This document shows positions 1-8,193 of a DNA stretch of 64,000 nt, piece after piece (position 1 is the stretch's first letter; each line of letters opens with the position of its first letter). The notes under the pieces are model-generated. The model was not told where the DNA came from. It did no database searches and saw nothing but the letters and a program-made list of their open reading frames with translations. Both the position numbers and the translations under genes were made by a program. The stretch comes from QYQD01 sp040755415 (GTDB taxonomy: Bacteria > Desulfobacterota > QYQD01): NCBI GenBank assembly GCA_040755415.1, contig JBFMAZ010000022.1, forward strand, positions 1 to 64,000, in the 5' to 3' direction.

Positions 1-2
1 CC

Positions 3-95
3 CATAATCCAATTCTGAGAAACGTCCCGTGGCAACGGCTGCCGCAGACCATCTCCTGGCTCGATGGCGCTAAACTGAACCTCCAGTTCCAGTAA
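3..95 (+). CDS. 3' end of an unidentified gene (partial)
   Basis: An open frame enters from the left edge and stops at TAA 93-95. It encodes about 30 residues ending in DGAKLNLQFQ, preceded by RLPQTISWL. Alternating hydrophobic residues close to the C-terminus would fit the last strand of an outer-membrane barrel, but that is only a guess. It converges on the kinase tail, whose stop lies 15 bases away. Too short to identify. Confidence 0.35.
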   Translation, partial: HNPILRNVPWQRLPQTISWLDGAKLNLQFQ

Positions 96-110
96 AGGAA
101 GCATAAAACC

Positions 111-782
111 TTATACCGAAATGACGGTTAAAAATCTGCGAAAATCGGTGTTTAGCTTTTCTTTCAGCTCAAAAGATTCTTCTATTAGTTTAAGATCAAC
201 AGGCAGCCATTCATCTCGTAAGTTCTTTGAGTAATGGAAAGGGGCTACCAGGAAGTTTGTTTCCCATTTCAATTGCCAGTTCAGGACATCAGCGGCATAT
301 TTCTTTACCGATTCTATGTTTGATAACTGTTTAGGGGTGATTCTATTATAACGATCATAGACGTACGGTAGGTTAAGCAATCCCTTGGTGTCGGTAAACT
401 GTGAGTAAGCAAGCCTGTTGGTTGATGGATCAAAGAAATAAGGGATATTAAAAGCGTTCAAATCCGCAATTTGATTTTGATATTGCGGCAAATAATTCGC
501 CGGATACTCTATGCCGTAAATCTTCCCGCCTGTTTTAACAAAAGACTTCAGTTCATTTTTTTCTGTATGCAGCAACCGTATATAAAACTGTTTTTCCGGG
601 AACGATTTATCTTCTTCTGTATGCAGGGGCATTGCGACCTGAAGCAGAGGAATATCAAGAATAACCTGTTCCAGTTCCTTTGCATCTTTGAATGGTCTGA
701 GATAAGGCTGTTTTTCGAGTAATTTAAGGATAATGTTTTCAAACGAATTGGATATGTCAGGGAATTTCTCACTGACCCTCTT
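111..782 (-). pseudogene. Out-of-frame C-terminal part of the Ser/Thr kinase
   Basis: If one C is removed from the C7 run at 783-789, the kinase reads on into this frame for about 224 codons. The first residues complete the kinase fold: a segment LLEKQPYLRP carries the arginine expected in kinase subdomain XI. After it comes a region with ELKSFVKTGGKIYGIEYP and NIPYFFDPSTNRLAYS that I do not recognise; the pattern could be an alpha/beta barrel. The last residues (FLTVISV) stop abruptly, so the 3' end may also be lost. An internal ATG at 632 exists, but separate translation is not indicated. The intact product would be about 460 residues. Confidence 0.7.
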
Positions 783-1482
783 GGGGGGGTTGTTTTACAA
801 TGTTATTGAGAAGAACGAAAACGTTTTCTCCCTGAAATGGATATTCTTCCGTACAGATAAAATAAAGCAGGACGCCGAAAGAGTAGAGATCGCTTCTGTA
901 GTCTACTCCCTTGCCTTCTATCATTTCCGGAGACATAAACAAAGGAGTTCCGACAATCTTCCCTTTGGTCGTTACGGTACTGTAATCAAGCATTTTAACA
1001 AGACCGAAATCGAGCAGTTTAACCGCGCCGTTATCCGTAATATAAACGTTTGCAGGCTTGAGGTCTCTGTGAAGTATATTAATTTTATGAATATCGTGAA
1101 GACCTCTGAGTATCTGTGAAAAAAGGTCCTTCATCTTATTTTCATCCGCGATTAACGATTTTCGATTCCGCTTGAGGTAACGGGCAAAATCCATTCCTTC
1201 AATAAATTCCATAATGATGTAGTAATGCTCTATTGATTTATCTATCCATGTGCCGCTTTCGTAATATTTGACAACAAACTCGCTTTTAACCTTTTGTAGT
1301 GACCGTATTTCTCTTTGAAATCTTTTGAACCCTTCTGACTGAATTTCCTGACCCATGGCTTCGGGTTTCAGGATTTTCATGGCATAAATAGACCTGTCCT
1401 TTTGCACCTTATAAGTATGCCCGAATGCCCCGCTACCGAGAGAGTCGATAATCTTGAAACCGTTAAATTCCCTGCCTATCAT
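769..1482 (-). CDS. Hanks-type Ser/Thr protein kinase, truncated by frameshift
   Basis: This is a eukaryote-like protein kinase with every catalytic motif: glycine loop GSGAFGHTYKV at residues 16-26, lysine K36 in YAMKIL, helix-C glutamate near E57, HRD 138-140 in ILHRDLKPANV, DFG 158-160, and MSPE with DLYSFG for the activation segment and subdomain IX. The frame ends at residue 237 (PPQEGQ), inside the last kinase helices, because of a C7 run; reading on in the next frame restores the missing part. The start lies inside the last codons of the restriction-modification gene, with AGGAG just upstream, so the two are translationally coupled. It is the third gene of a minus-strand operon with the type IIG protein and a DprA-like protein. 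A regulatory or abortive-infection role is inference. Confidence 0.85.
   Translation of the reverse strand: MIGREFNGFKIIDSLGSGAFGHTYKVQKDRSIYAMKILKPEAMGQEIQSEGFKRFQREIRSLQKVKSEFVVKYYESGTWIDKSIEHYYIIMEFIEGMDFARYLKRNRKSLIADENKMKDLFSQILRGLHDIHKINILHRDLKPANVYITDNGAVKLLDFGLVKMLDYSTVTTKGKIVGTPLFMSPEMIEGKGVDYRSDLYSFGVLLYFICTEEYPFQGENVFVLLNNIVKQPPQEGQ
783..789. repeat. C7 homopolymer at the kinase frameshift
   Basis: Seven consecutive G on the plus strand (C on the coding strand) sit exactly where the kinase frame breaks. With six the kinase reads through into its C-terminal region; with seven it stops nine residues later. Such a tract can slip during replication, or can be a sequencing error. Confidence 0.8.
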
Positions 1483-4400
1483 TCATTTCGCTCCTTGTAT
1501 TGCCCTCCTTCATTTTCTCCTCAATCACCCTGGCCAGTTTCGGATAACGGCGGAAAAACCAGTTTTCCACCTCTTTAACGTCATCCTCATTGAGGTTATA
1601 CATCTCATACACCAGCCGGTCTATCTCTACCTGCTCGTTGGTCATGTAGTCATAGCGGGGGTCGGATTTTTGTTTGGAGATGATGGAGGAGACGAGGGGA
1701 ATGAGTTGCCATTTATCCGCAATCCTTAACGGCAAAACGGTGGTTGCATCACCTTCCGCCTGGACAGTGTGACAAACGAAATTCTTAAAGAGATACCGAA
1801 CGACCTTAGAGTTGAGTTCGCCCAAAAGCTCAAAGGTATTATTTTTCGTAAAAACGCCATCGCTTTTGCTGTCGAAAATTGTATTGACACCCACTCTAAA
1901 TGTTGGCGCATAATTGCCCGTTCTTGAAAATGTCAAATAATTACGGAAATAATAAGTTGGATTTCTGATGACTGAGGCAATCGTTTTTTCATCCTGACTT
2001 CTTATCTTCTTCTTTTCCTTATACCGCCTTATCCTATCTGCAACTGACAAGGTTTGCATTCTCTTTACGGCATCTTCGGACCAATCAATATAATAGTCAG
2101 TCGGCACATAGTAATTGGGAAGCCAGCCTTCTCCAACATTAGAGGACCCGCCTTTGTCGTAAGGCACATAATAGCGGCCACCAAAATAGCGTTTACCCGA
2201 TTTTGTTGATATACCCTTTGCAATAATTTCTTTTCTTAACGAGGCATCGTTATTAATCTTTTCCAATTCACTATTTTTTAAAATAAGACTGCAATTAACG
2301 ACCTCATAGTTTCTTGCCGCCCCTTCAATAACTTCCTTAGCTTGCCGTAAATAATGTTTGTTGTCTCCTGTCTGAAGTCCAGCGAGCACATCGGCGATAT
2401 CTCCCAGCTTCACCAACTCCAACTCCTTCCCGTTAAACTCCACCGAATAAACTGGTAGGTCACCTTCCCGCCTGAGATTGTTTTTGATATTTCCTACATC
2501 TCTCATTAGTCCAAAGAGCTTAGGAGACGCGATGAAGAAGGAGTGGTTGGAAAATCTGGGGATGAGCTTCTGGCGGTAAGCAAAGATGGCCATGTCCCGG
2601 TCTGACCAGATGGTATAGCCGTCTTTGGTCTCATCAAAACTGTCCTGCTCTATTAGTATTTCAAAGGCGGCTTCGAGTTCGCCCTTTTCGATAGAGAGGG
2701 GTGAGAAGTCAGCGGAAAGTATCCAGTTGTCCCCGCCTCCAAATCCCCCCATCCCCCCTTTACTAAAGGGGGGCGAGGGGGGATTATATGGCGCGAGCCT
2801 TTTATTGAATGAATATACGCCCACATTTACCGTGGCACCAAAGGTATCAGATGGACAGGAGATGAGATACTGGCAGTCGGTCTCGGAAAGGAGCTTATCT
2901 CTTAAAGGCTTATGTGTCCGGATAGTCTGCCAGGTGTCAGACATTATGTAACAGAGCGTGCCTCCGGGCCGAACGATCTTAAGCCCCAGCGCGGTAAAGA
3001 CCCCATAGCTGTCCTTATTACCCAGCTCAAATTCTTTTTTTACCGCATCAGATACCTTAACTCCATAAGGCGGATTGCCTATTACGATATCAAATCCTTC
3101 CCGCATCCCCAGCACATCAAAGAAGTCCAGACCCCAGTTGAAGGTCTGGAATAGATCATCCGCCCCCTGTATATGCCTTTCGATAGCTTCGATCTCCTGT
3201 CTTATCTGCTCCTTTTTCTTCTCCTGTTGTTTTGTAAACAGGGTCACTTCTTCCGCAAAGGCAAACTTGCCCGAACTCAGACCTTTAAGTTCTTCCAGCC
3301 TTCTTTTTCGGAGGTCTTTTAAAAACCAGGCAAAGAGCGCCTTTTTTGCCTGGCCTATTTTATCTTTCTGAGCTTCTTTCTTTTCCTTGGTGGGAATGGA
3401 TTCATATTCTTTCTTGAGCGCGATGAACTTATCCATGAGGTCAAAGCCGGTTTTATCGAGCCTGACTTTTCTCTCTATATCAAAACTGAATTCGCCGATT
3501 TTTGAGATAAGACTGTCCCCCTCAATGATGTGGTAATCAAGGTTTGGTAGGGGCGGTATGTCTTTTATTTTCTCTACATTTAAATCCACTATCAAAGAGA
3601 GCCATAGCCTCAGATTAGCCAAGTTTACTGCCCTTGGCTGGATGTCAACGCCGTAGATATTGTTTTCTATAATATTGCGTTTAAGCCTATAGCGGTAATC
3701 CGGCTTTCCCGCTTTGTCCGGCACTGTGATCCTGTCAATAGACTCGATAACCTCCACCATTTTAAGCAAGATGCCCACCGGAAAAGCGCCCGAACCCACT
3801 CCCGGATCTACGATCTTTATACCGAACAGCCTCTCTTTAATGGCTTGCAGGTCATCTTTGTTTAACCCATCTGTCTTAAGGTTGAAAACCAGTTCCTTTA
3901 GTTTACTCCTCTTGTCTGGATACGCCTCTGCCAGATAGTTGAGAAGGGATTCCTTCACCATAAAGGAGACTATGAACTTTGGCGTATAATAACTGCCGGT
4001 CCCTCGTCTGGCATCAGGAATGTCTTTGTACTCAGATTTTTCCAGGCCGAGAATTAGCTGTTCGAATATCGTCCCCAACATTTCGGGGTCGATGGCAACT
4101 TCCTGTTCAAACTCCGTGTCCTCACGCACGGTAAAATTATAGCTTTCGAGAAGGTCTTCAAATACCGCCTCAAAGGCACTATTCGGTATGATAATTTTAT
4201 CTTCTTGAGAATCGAATTCAAACAGTCCGCCATTCAGGAAGGGTACCTTTTCGAACCTTCTTTCCTTGAAATCGGGATCAGAGAGTCTCTTGAAAAGAGG
4301 AAGCAGGAAGTCTTTGTAATATTCTCCTGTCTGGTTTTTAAAGCTTTCATATAGAAATTTGGGGTTCTCACTCAGAAAACTCTTTTTCTGGATGTAATAG

Positions 4401-5047
4401 AGGAAAAAGAGCCTGTTGAATATGTTCTGGGTCAGGACATCTGACACCTCTTCGCTGAGACGGTTCTTGTTCTTGAGAACCTCTCTGAATCCCTTATAAT
4501 AATGGACGAAGTCTTTATAAAACTCTTTGGTAACTTCCTGGACATTGAAGGCCTTGTTGCATTTCTCGTGCACTATAATGGCAGAGTCATCGTCCGAAAC
4601 CTCTATAAGGGCCAGTCTTTCCGATGCAGTGCGTAAGCGTTCAGTTTTTCCGACAATAATCCTTCTAAAGGGCCTGATTTTTCTCTCAAGTTCTTCCTTT
4701 TCAAGCTTTATGTGTTTTAAGTTTGTAAAGTGCCATTCTTGATATTCGGGGTCAGTAAATATCACTATTGAATGGGGATAGTGCTCTGCTACTTTTTCGG
4801 CAATAGGCCGCTCTCTCCCTTTGAGCAATCCGGCTATTTCACACAGGAGCACATAGAATTCATCCTGTTTGGCAATGACGCTGAGCGACCGGACTCCGTC
4901 TTTTAGTCTTTCCTTAAGAATAGGAAAAACATTTCCACTGGATGTATGAAAATTTAACTCTTCCGCCAGGAAGCCCTGAAGACGGTCGAGCGAGCCATTT
5001 GCAATGAGTGATTCAAGCCAAGTTTTTACTTTCTGTGGATCGGCCAA
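1463..5047 (-). CDS. Type IIG (Eco57I-like) restriction-modification protein
   Basis: A 1194-residue single-chain DNA methyltransferase of the Eco57I/PglX class, probably also the nuclease. Visible: GTGSYYTP near residue 350, SAM-binding motif I as DPGVGSGAF near 413, catalytic NPPY near 655 (FDIVIGNPPYGV), and a C-terminal part with VLAGLQTGDNKHYL resembling target-recognition regions of this family. The N-terminal 200 residues hold the expected place for a nuclease domain, but I cannot point to a certain PD-ExK motif. The start is TTG at 5047, with AAGGAGG six bases upstream; it overlaps the DprA-like gene by 35 bases, and the 3' end overlaps the kinase gene. An in-frame palindromic element adds about 15 residues near residue 755 (NPPSPPFSKGG). 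BREX PglX is a relative, but no PglZ or BrxC is present. Confidence 0.9.
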   Translation of the reverse strand: MADPQKVKTWLESLIANGSLDRLQGFLAEELNFHTSSGNVFPILKERLKDGVRSLSVIAKQDEFYVLLCEIAGLLKGRERPIAEKVAEHYPHSIVIFTDPEYQEWHFTNLKHIKLEKEELERKIRPFRRIIVGKTERLRTASERLALIEVSDDDSAIIVHEKCNKAFNVQEVTKEFYKDFVHYYKGFREVLKNKNRLSEEVSDVLTQNIFNRLFFLYYIQKKSFLSENPKFLYESFKNQTGEYYKDFLLPLFKRLSDPDFKERRFEKVPFLNGGLFEFDSQEDKIIIPNSAFEAVFEDLLESYNFTVREDTEFEQEVAIDPEMLGTIFEQLILGLEKSEYKDIPDARRGTGSYYTPKFIVSFMVKESLLNYLAEAYPDKRSKLKELVFNLKTDGLNKDDLQAIKERLFGIKIVDPGVGSGAFPVGILLKMVEVIESIDRITVPDKAGKPDYRYRLKRNIIENNIYGVDIQPRAVNLANLRLWLSLIVDLNVEKIKDIPPLPNLDYHIIEGDSLISKIGEFSFDIERKVRLDKTGFDLMDKFIALKKEYESIPTKEKKEAQKDKIGQAKKALFAWFLKDLRKRRLEELKGLSSGKFAFAEEVTLFTKQQEKKKEQIRQEIEAIERHIQGADDLFQTFNWGLDFFDVLGMREGFDIVIGNPPYGVKVSDAVKKEFELGNKDSYGVFTALGLKIVRPGGTLCYIMSDTWQTIRTHKPLRDKLLSETDCQYLISCPSDTFGATVNVGVYSFNKRLAPYNPPSPPFSKGGMGGFGGGDNWILSADFSPLSIEKGELEAAFEILIEQDSFDETKDGYTIWSDRDMAIFAYRQKLIPRFSNHSFFIASPKLFGLMRDVGNIKNNLRREGDLPVYSVEFNGKELELVKLGDIADVLAGLQTGDNKHYLRQAKEVIEGAARNYEVVNCSLILKNSELEKINNDASLRKEIIAKGISTKSGKRYFGGRYYVPYDKGGSSNVGEGWLPNYYVPTDYYIDWSEDAVKRMQTLSVADRIRRYKEKKKIRSQDEKTIASVIRNPTYYFRNYLTFSRTGNYAPTFRVGVNTIFDSKSDGVFTKNNTFELLGELNSKVVRYLFKNFVCHTVQAEGDATTVLPLRIADKWQLIPLVSSIISKQKSDPRYDYMTNEQVEIDRLVYEMYNLNEDDVKEVENWFFRRYPKLARVIEEKMKEGNTRSEMNDRQGI
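2741..2786. repeat. Palindromic G/C-tract element inside the RM coding sequence
   Basis: AAATCCCCCC, CCCCCCTTTA, CTAAAGGGGGG and GGGGGGATTA form a near-perfect palindrome. The same core occurs between genes at 9964-10014, 32395-32432 and 63318-63358. Here it is translated in frame as NPPSPPFSKGG plus a glycine-rich stretch, between the methyltransferase core and the target-recognition half. Confidence 0.85.
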
Positions 5048-5711
5048 CCAGCGCCTCCTTCAGATTCCTCGTACTTAAAGGATCAACCCCTTCCTTGAAA
5101 TACCTGCTATTAGCCTGATGTTTGAGAAGATAAACCGTCTTATCCTCGCTCACACAACGGTTAAAAATGTTTTCGAGATAACCGTTGGGGTTGATATACA
5201 AGAAAAGGAACCTTTTTATAAAGCCCAGAATAAGCTCATCCCGCATAATGACAAATCTTTTCTCTATGCGCCTCTTATCCAGCAACGGTGAGATAATAAG
5301 GAGCTTTTCTGATTCCATCAGTAGAGTCAGATATGCGGGCAGTTTGAATTGTTCGATCCCCTTGGCCAGGAAATAAATAATGTTAGCCTGTCCCTCTCTC
5401 TTGTAATTTTTTAAGACCCTTTTTTCCATAGCTGATTGCCACCCGCCAGCTATGGCGACCGGAAGTTTAAGTATCTCTGTAAAGACTTCGTTTGCGGTAT
5501 GATAGATAGACAGAGGAATTTCTCTGGAGCAAAAAACAGCCATTGGTGATTGTTCAAGAAGGGATATATTCCCACAAGAATAAAATGGGTGGTTTTTATT
5601 TATATGGCTACAAATCATATCAGGGCTTGTGCTCACAATCTCAAGAGGCCGTCTTTTCAAGGACTTGGCGCAACCGATGGGAACGTTGATTCTTACGTTG
5701 CATAACTCCAT
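5013..5711 (-). CDS. DprA-like (SLOG/Rossmann-fold) protein
   Basis: A 232-residue protein resembling the short DprA/Smf-like proteins found next to restriction systems. Visible: a glycine-containing strand GNISLLEQ, then MAVFCSREIPLSIYHTANEV, VAIAGGWQSAMEKRVLK, LLIISPLLDKR, and MRDELILGFIKRFLFLYI before a C-terminal KTVYLLKHQ strand. The order matches the Rossmann fold of DprA, which binds single-stranded DNA or nucleotides; a role in sensing foreign DNA is inference. It is first in the operon and overlaps the RM gene. The first ten or so codons lie inside a dispersed repeat (5683-5827), so the native start may be the ATG of residue 32 (MICSHINK) or later, or the repeat may have replaced the original 5' end. 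Confidence 0.7.
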   Translation of the reverse strand: MELCNVRINVPIGCAKSLKRRPLEIVSTSPDMICSHINKNHPFYSCGNISLLEQSPMAVFCSREIPLSIYHTANEVFTEILKLPVAIAGGWQSAMEKRVLKNYKREGQANIIYFLAKGIEQFKLPAYLTLLMESEKLLIISPLLDKRRIEKRFVIMRDELILGFIKRFLFLYINPNGYLENIFNRCVSEDKTVYLLKHQANSRYFKEGVDPLSTRNLKEALVGRSTESKNLA

Positions 5712-5827
5712 TCCCGTCTTTGATCGTTTAAAAATCGGCGCAAATAAGGGTCAGGCGTTAATCTTGCTCTCTAGCCCTTCCTTTTTGTACGCCCCGGTCG
5801 AAGATACGCCTGGGAGTACGTATCTTC
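5683..5827. repeat. Dispersed repeat R0, copy 1
   Basis: About 130 bases starting ACGTTGATTCTTACGTTGCA and ending GCCCCGGTCGAAGATACG match 7775-7901 with scattered differences. The copy ends in a hairpin, GAAGATACG (5800-5808) and CGTATCTTC (5819-5827). The rest of the gene-free stretch up to 6025 shows nothing I recognise, apart from a phrase at about 5868-5885 (TTTTTCTCCAGCCACTTCC) echoed at 8838-8858. Confidence 0.75.
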
Positions 5828-6025
5828 AATGGGAACCTTAACCCGTTGCAAACAGACCCCCACCCTTTTTCTCCAGCCACTTCCGCGCCATCTTTATTCC
5901 CTCGCCCTTTGCAATACAGCATCCGCGGTTATGAATCCATGATGGATTCAGGACAGTCGACGTTCGTGCAAAACGTACATAAAACCGGGTGCCATTCTTA
6001 AAAAAGCCATGACTTTGATATCAAG

Positions 6026-6526
6026 CTATACAAGCCTTTTAAATTGAATCCTTAGTGTTTTTCCTTCCTTAACGGCTGCCCTAAAGGTGTTTTCAAGATG
6101 TCTCGGATACAACCCTTTTCCGTGATATCCTGCGCTTCGAAGGGCATTTTCAAGACTGATTGATTTCTGCTCAATTTCCATGTAGGAAATAAGCTTAATG
6201 GCAGCCCGGTCGCAAGAGCAAAAGGTTATTTCTTCTTCATTTTGGATTAAATAGGCTATCGACGTGGACTCTCCGGGATTTATCCCTAATCCCGCCTCTT
6301 TTGCTTCCCTTTGTACCTTTCTCAAACTTTCAAGATCAACATCATCAATTATTGTGACATCTTTAATGTCAACATCTATTTTTGCCCCGTCTTTTTTGTA
6401 ATATCCTGCCTCCTCAAAAACAGTTCGAGTCAGGACGACATCATAGGCTTTGTTTATTTTTCCGAACAAACCAAGAGTATGGAGGTCAATGACGACGTCG
6501 GCATCAAGCAACAGCAATTTTCGCAT
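6026..6526 (-). CDS. PIN-like nuclease, putative toxin
   Basis: About 166 residues from the chosen start MRKLLLLDADVVIDL. PIN-fold features are visible: an N-terminal strand ending in an aspartate (LLDADVVIDL), a glutamate in RTVFEEAGYY, a central NPGESTSIAYL and a late CSCDRAAIKL. These acidic residues are the expected metal ligands of a PIN ribonuclease. The start ATG lies inside the 3' end of the XRE/ImmA gene (23-base overlap) behind AGAG, which implies coupled expression. Pairs of XRE-ImmA proteins with PIN-like proteins have been proposed as type II toxin-antitoxin systems, and that is the likeliest role here. A longer frame begins at 6556 but lies wholly within the upstream gene. Confidence 0.75.
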   Translation of the reverse strand: MRKLLLLDADVVIDLHTLGLFGKINKAYDVVLTRTVFEEAGYYKKDGAKIDVDIKDVTIIDDVDLESLRKVQREAKEAGLGINPGESTSIAYLIQNEEEITFCSCDRAAIKLISYMEIEQKSISLENALRSAGYHGKGLYPRHLENTFRAAVKEGKTLRIQFKRLV

Positions 6527-7655
6527 AGCTCTCTTCACCAAATCCAACAGCCGCAAGATAATCGTCTATCTCAGCCCGGTCTATTTCCAGATATTCGGCG
6601 AAAGTGCCTCGTGATATCTTGCCCTCCATCAGGCATCTGCATGCAAGAGATATAAATCGTGAAGGGAACTTGGACGGCCTCTCTTTGCCATATAACCCTT
6701 TGCGCATATCGCGATCGAGATCACGGAAATTCGGGTTGTCCAGCACTTTTTGTGCCGTGAGTTTTTTAATTATTTTCAGATTGACGAGCCTCCAGATAAC
6801 GGCTTCTGTTGAGACACCGAACTCCTTGGCCAGTTCGATGATATCAACTATTCTGATCTCGTTGTCAGTAGCCGTCTCTTTGAGGGCCTCGCGGAGATGG
6901 TTTTCAGGCAAGAGCAGGCTTGAAGCAAAGATGTCTGCGTATTGTTCCGGCCTGGTTTTTGTTGTGCCAGTGCCAATTTCTTCAGGAGAAAAAACATCCC
7001 AGGTTATAATATGAAATAACTCATGTGCCAGATCAAAATTTCTTCTCCAAGGGGCATCATTGGCGTTGATGAGAACGCCTGCCCCTACGGTATTATCCAC
7101 GACACTGGCTCCGGAAACTCCGTCTCCCAAAGGTAAATGAAGGACTTTGAAGCGAAGCCTATTTTCGAGTACATTAAGCAGGTTCGAAGAGGGGCGGGAA
7201 CCCAGGTCTAATAAATTGTGAATCTCAGCGCCAAGTTTATCGGCCTGCTCAAAGCCGTTATAAGAGAAATCATCCCGATCATAATTTTTCTGGATATCTT
7301 TCCACCGCCGCTTGAGTCCAAGCAGGTGTTCCAGGTTACTGTAGTTTTGAAGAAAAGAAAAAAATTGTCGCTGTACTTGATTTACGTCTGTTTTTGCTGT
7401 TTTTCTCCATAAGGGAGCAGGATCAGGGGCAATGTCGGATTCCAGGAAATAGTCCAGACTCCTGCCATATAAACGGGCCATCATAATTAATTCATGGGCA
7501 TTTACCTTCCTCGCGCCTTTTTCAACGGCAGAAAGAGTCTGATAGTTTTTAAACCCAAGTTTTTGAGCTGCCTGGGTGATAGAAAAGCCTGCGGTCTCTC
7601 TTGCGGCTAAAAGCCTTTTTCCCAGGACATCTCCTCCCTTTTCTCTGGCGATCAT
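6504..7655 (-). CDS. XRE regulator with ImmA/IrrE metallopeptidase domain
   Basis: About 383 residues. The N-terminal 70 form an XRE helix-turn-helix (LLAARETAGFSITQAAQKLG, then YQTLSAVEKGARK). The middle holds a M78 zinc peptidase signature HELFHIITWD followed by EQYADIFASSLLLPENHL. This architecture is the standard antitoxin-like or de-repression protease of ImmA/IrrE type. I chose ATG 7655 because GAGGGAG lies just before it; the longer frame begins at a TTG at 7670. It is upstream of, and overlaps, the PIN gene. An AT-rich inverted repeat in its promoter region suggests autoregulation. Confidence 0.88.
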   Translation of the reverse strand: MIAREKGGDVLGKRLLAARETAGFSITQAAQKLGFKNYQTLSAVEKGARKVNAHELIMMARLYGRSLDYFLESDIAPDPAPLWRKTAKTDVNQVQRQFFSFLQNYSNLEHLLGLKRRWKDIQKNYDRDDFSYNGFEQADKLGAEIHNLLDLGSRPSSNLLNVLENRLRFKVLHLPLGDGVSGASVVDNTVGAGVLINANDAPWRRNFDLAHELFHIITWDVFSPEEIGTGTTKTRPEQYADIFASSLLLPENHLREALKETATDNEIRIVDIIELAKEFGVSTEAVIWRLVNLKIIKKLTAQKVLDNPNFRDLDRDMRKGLYGKERPSKFPSRFISLACRCLMEGKISRGTFAEYLEIDRAEIDDYLAAVGFGEESYAKIAVA

Positions 7656-7674
7656 GACATACTCCCTCAATAAT

Positions 7675-7721
7675 GATTTCTTATATTACTATTAATTATA
7701 TCGGCAATTATATAAGAAATC
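7675..7721. promoter_or_regulatory. Inverted-repeat operator upstream of the XRE/ImmA gene
   Basis: GATTTCTTATAT (7675-7686) and ATATAAGAAATC (7710-7721) are perfect 12-base arms around an AT-rich 23-base centre. It lies 20 bases upstream of the XRE/ImmA start, as expected for an autoregulated toxin-antitoxin promoter. That the XRE domain binds here is inference. Confidence 0.65.
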
Positions 7722-7774
7722 TTTACTAGGTGTCAATCGTTAACTAAATTAATGGCTCTTCCTTGGAGATGCGG

Positions 7775-7973
7775 CACGTTGTTTCTTACGTTGCATAATT
7801 TCATTCCCGCCTTTGATAGTTTAAAAATCAACGCAAATAGGGGGGCAGTTCTTTAATTTTGCCCTCTAGCCCTTCTTGTACGCCCCGGTCGAAGATACCC
7901 GCCCCTGGCGGATGTCGCAGATTCGCCGTTTGTGTGGAGGATCGAAGATGCGCCGTGTGCGTGCGCATCTTCG
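7775..7973. repeat. Dispersed repeat R0, copy 2
   Basis: Matches copy 1 (5683-5827) through GCCCCGGTCGAAGATA, in the same orientation. It ends in a longer hairpin, CGAAGATGCGC (7943-7953) and GCGCATCTTCG (7963-7973). The 3' end of the HEPN gene lies inside it. Confidence 0.75.
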
Positions 7974-8191
7974 TAAGGTAATGCTTGAATGGTCCGGTAA
8001 TGCTGGAGGGTCCTTTCAGGTTGATAGCCTTCGGCATACAATAAGATGGTGCATAGTTTGAGTGCGGCGTTATAGGCGATTCCAAACCGCCAGTCATCTG
8101 AAATGCTTTCCTTTGCGTCCATCAAATCACGGTCTACGATCTTTAACAGATTCGTAATTTCCTTTGTGGTGGTGGTGACGCAGCCATCCAT
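7853..8191 (-). CDS. HEPN-domain protein, 3' end replaced by repeat R0
   Basis: The first 65 residues look like the HEPN partner of MNT toxin-antitoxin pairs (nucleotidyltransferase substrate-binding type): LLKIVDRDLMDAKESIS, FGIAYNAALKLCTILLYAEG and HYRTIQALPYE. After that the reading frame runs into repeat R0 and becomes low-information (GGYLRPGRTRRARGQN). The C-terminal helix that would carry the R-x4-6-H ribonuclease motif is absent, so the product is probably inactive. ATG 8191 follows the stop of the MNT gene by two bases; TTG 8197 is the alternative. Confidence 0.7.
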   Translation of the reverse strand: MDGCVTTTTKEITNLLKIVDRDLMDAKESISDDWRFGIAYNAALKLCTILLYAEGYQPERTLQHYRTIQALPYEDAHAHGASSILHTNGESATSARGGYLRPGRTRRARGQN

Positions 8192-8193
8192 TA

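Noticed and set aside
1463..5711. BREX or Pgl system
   Set aside because: The methyltransferase and kinase are suggestive, but PglZ, BrxC/PglY, BrxA and BrxB are absent, and the kinase is much smaller than PglW.
7828..8097. 89-residue minus-strand frame overlapping the HEPN gene
   Set aside because: It is in another frame of the HEPN gene and repeat R0, without domain or RBS.
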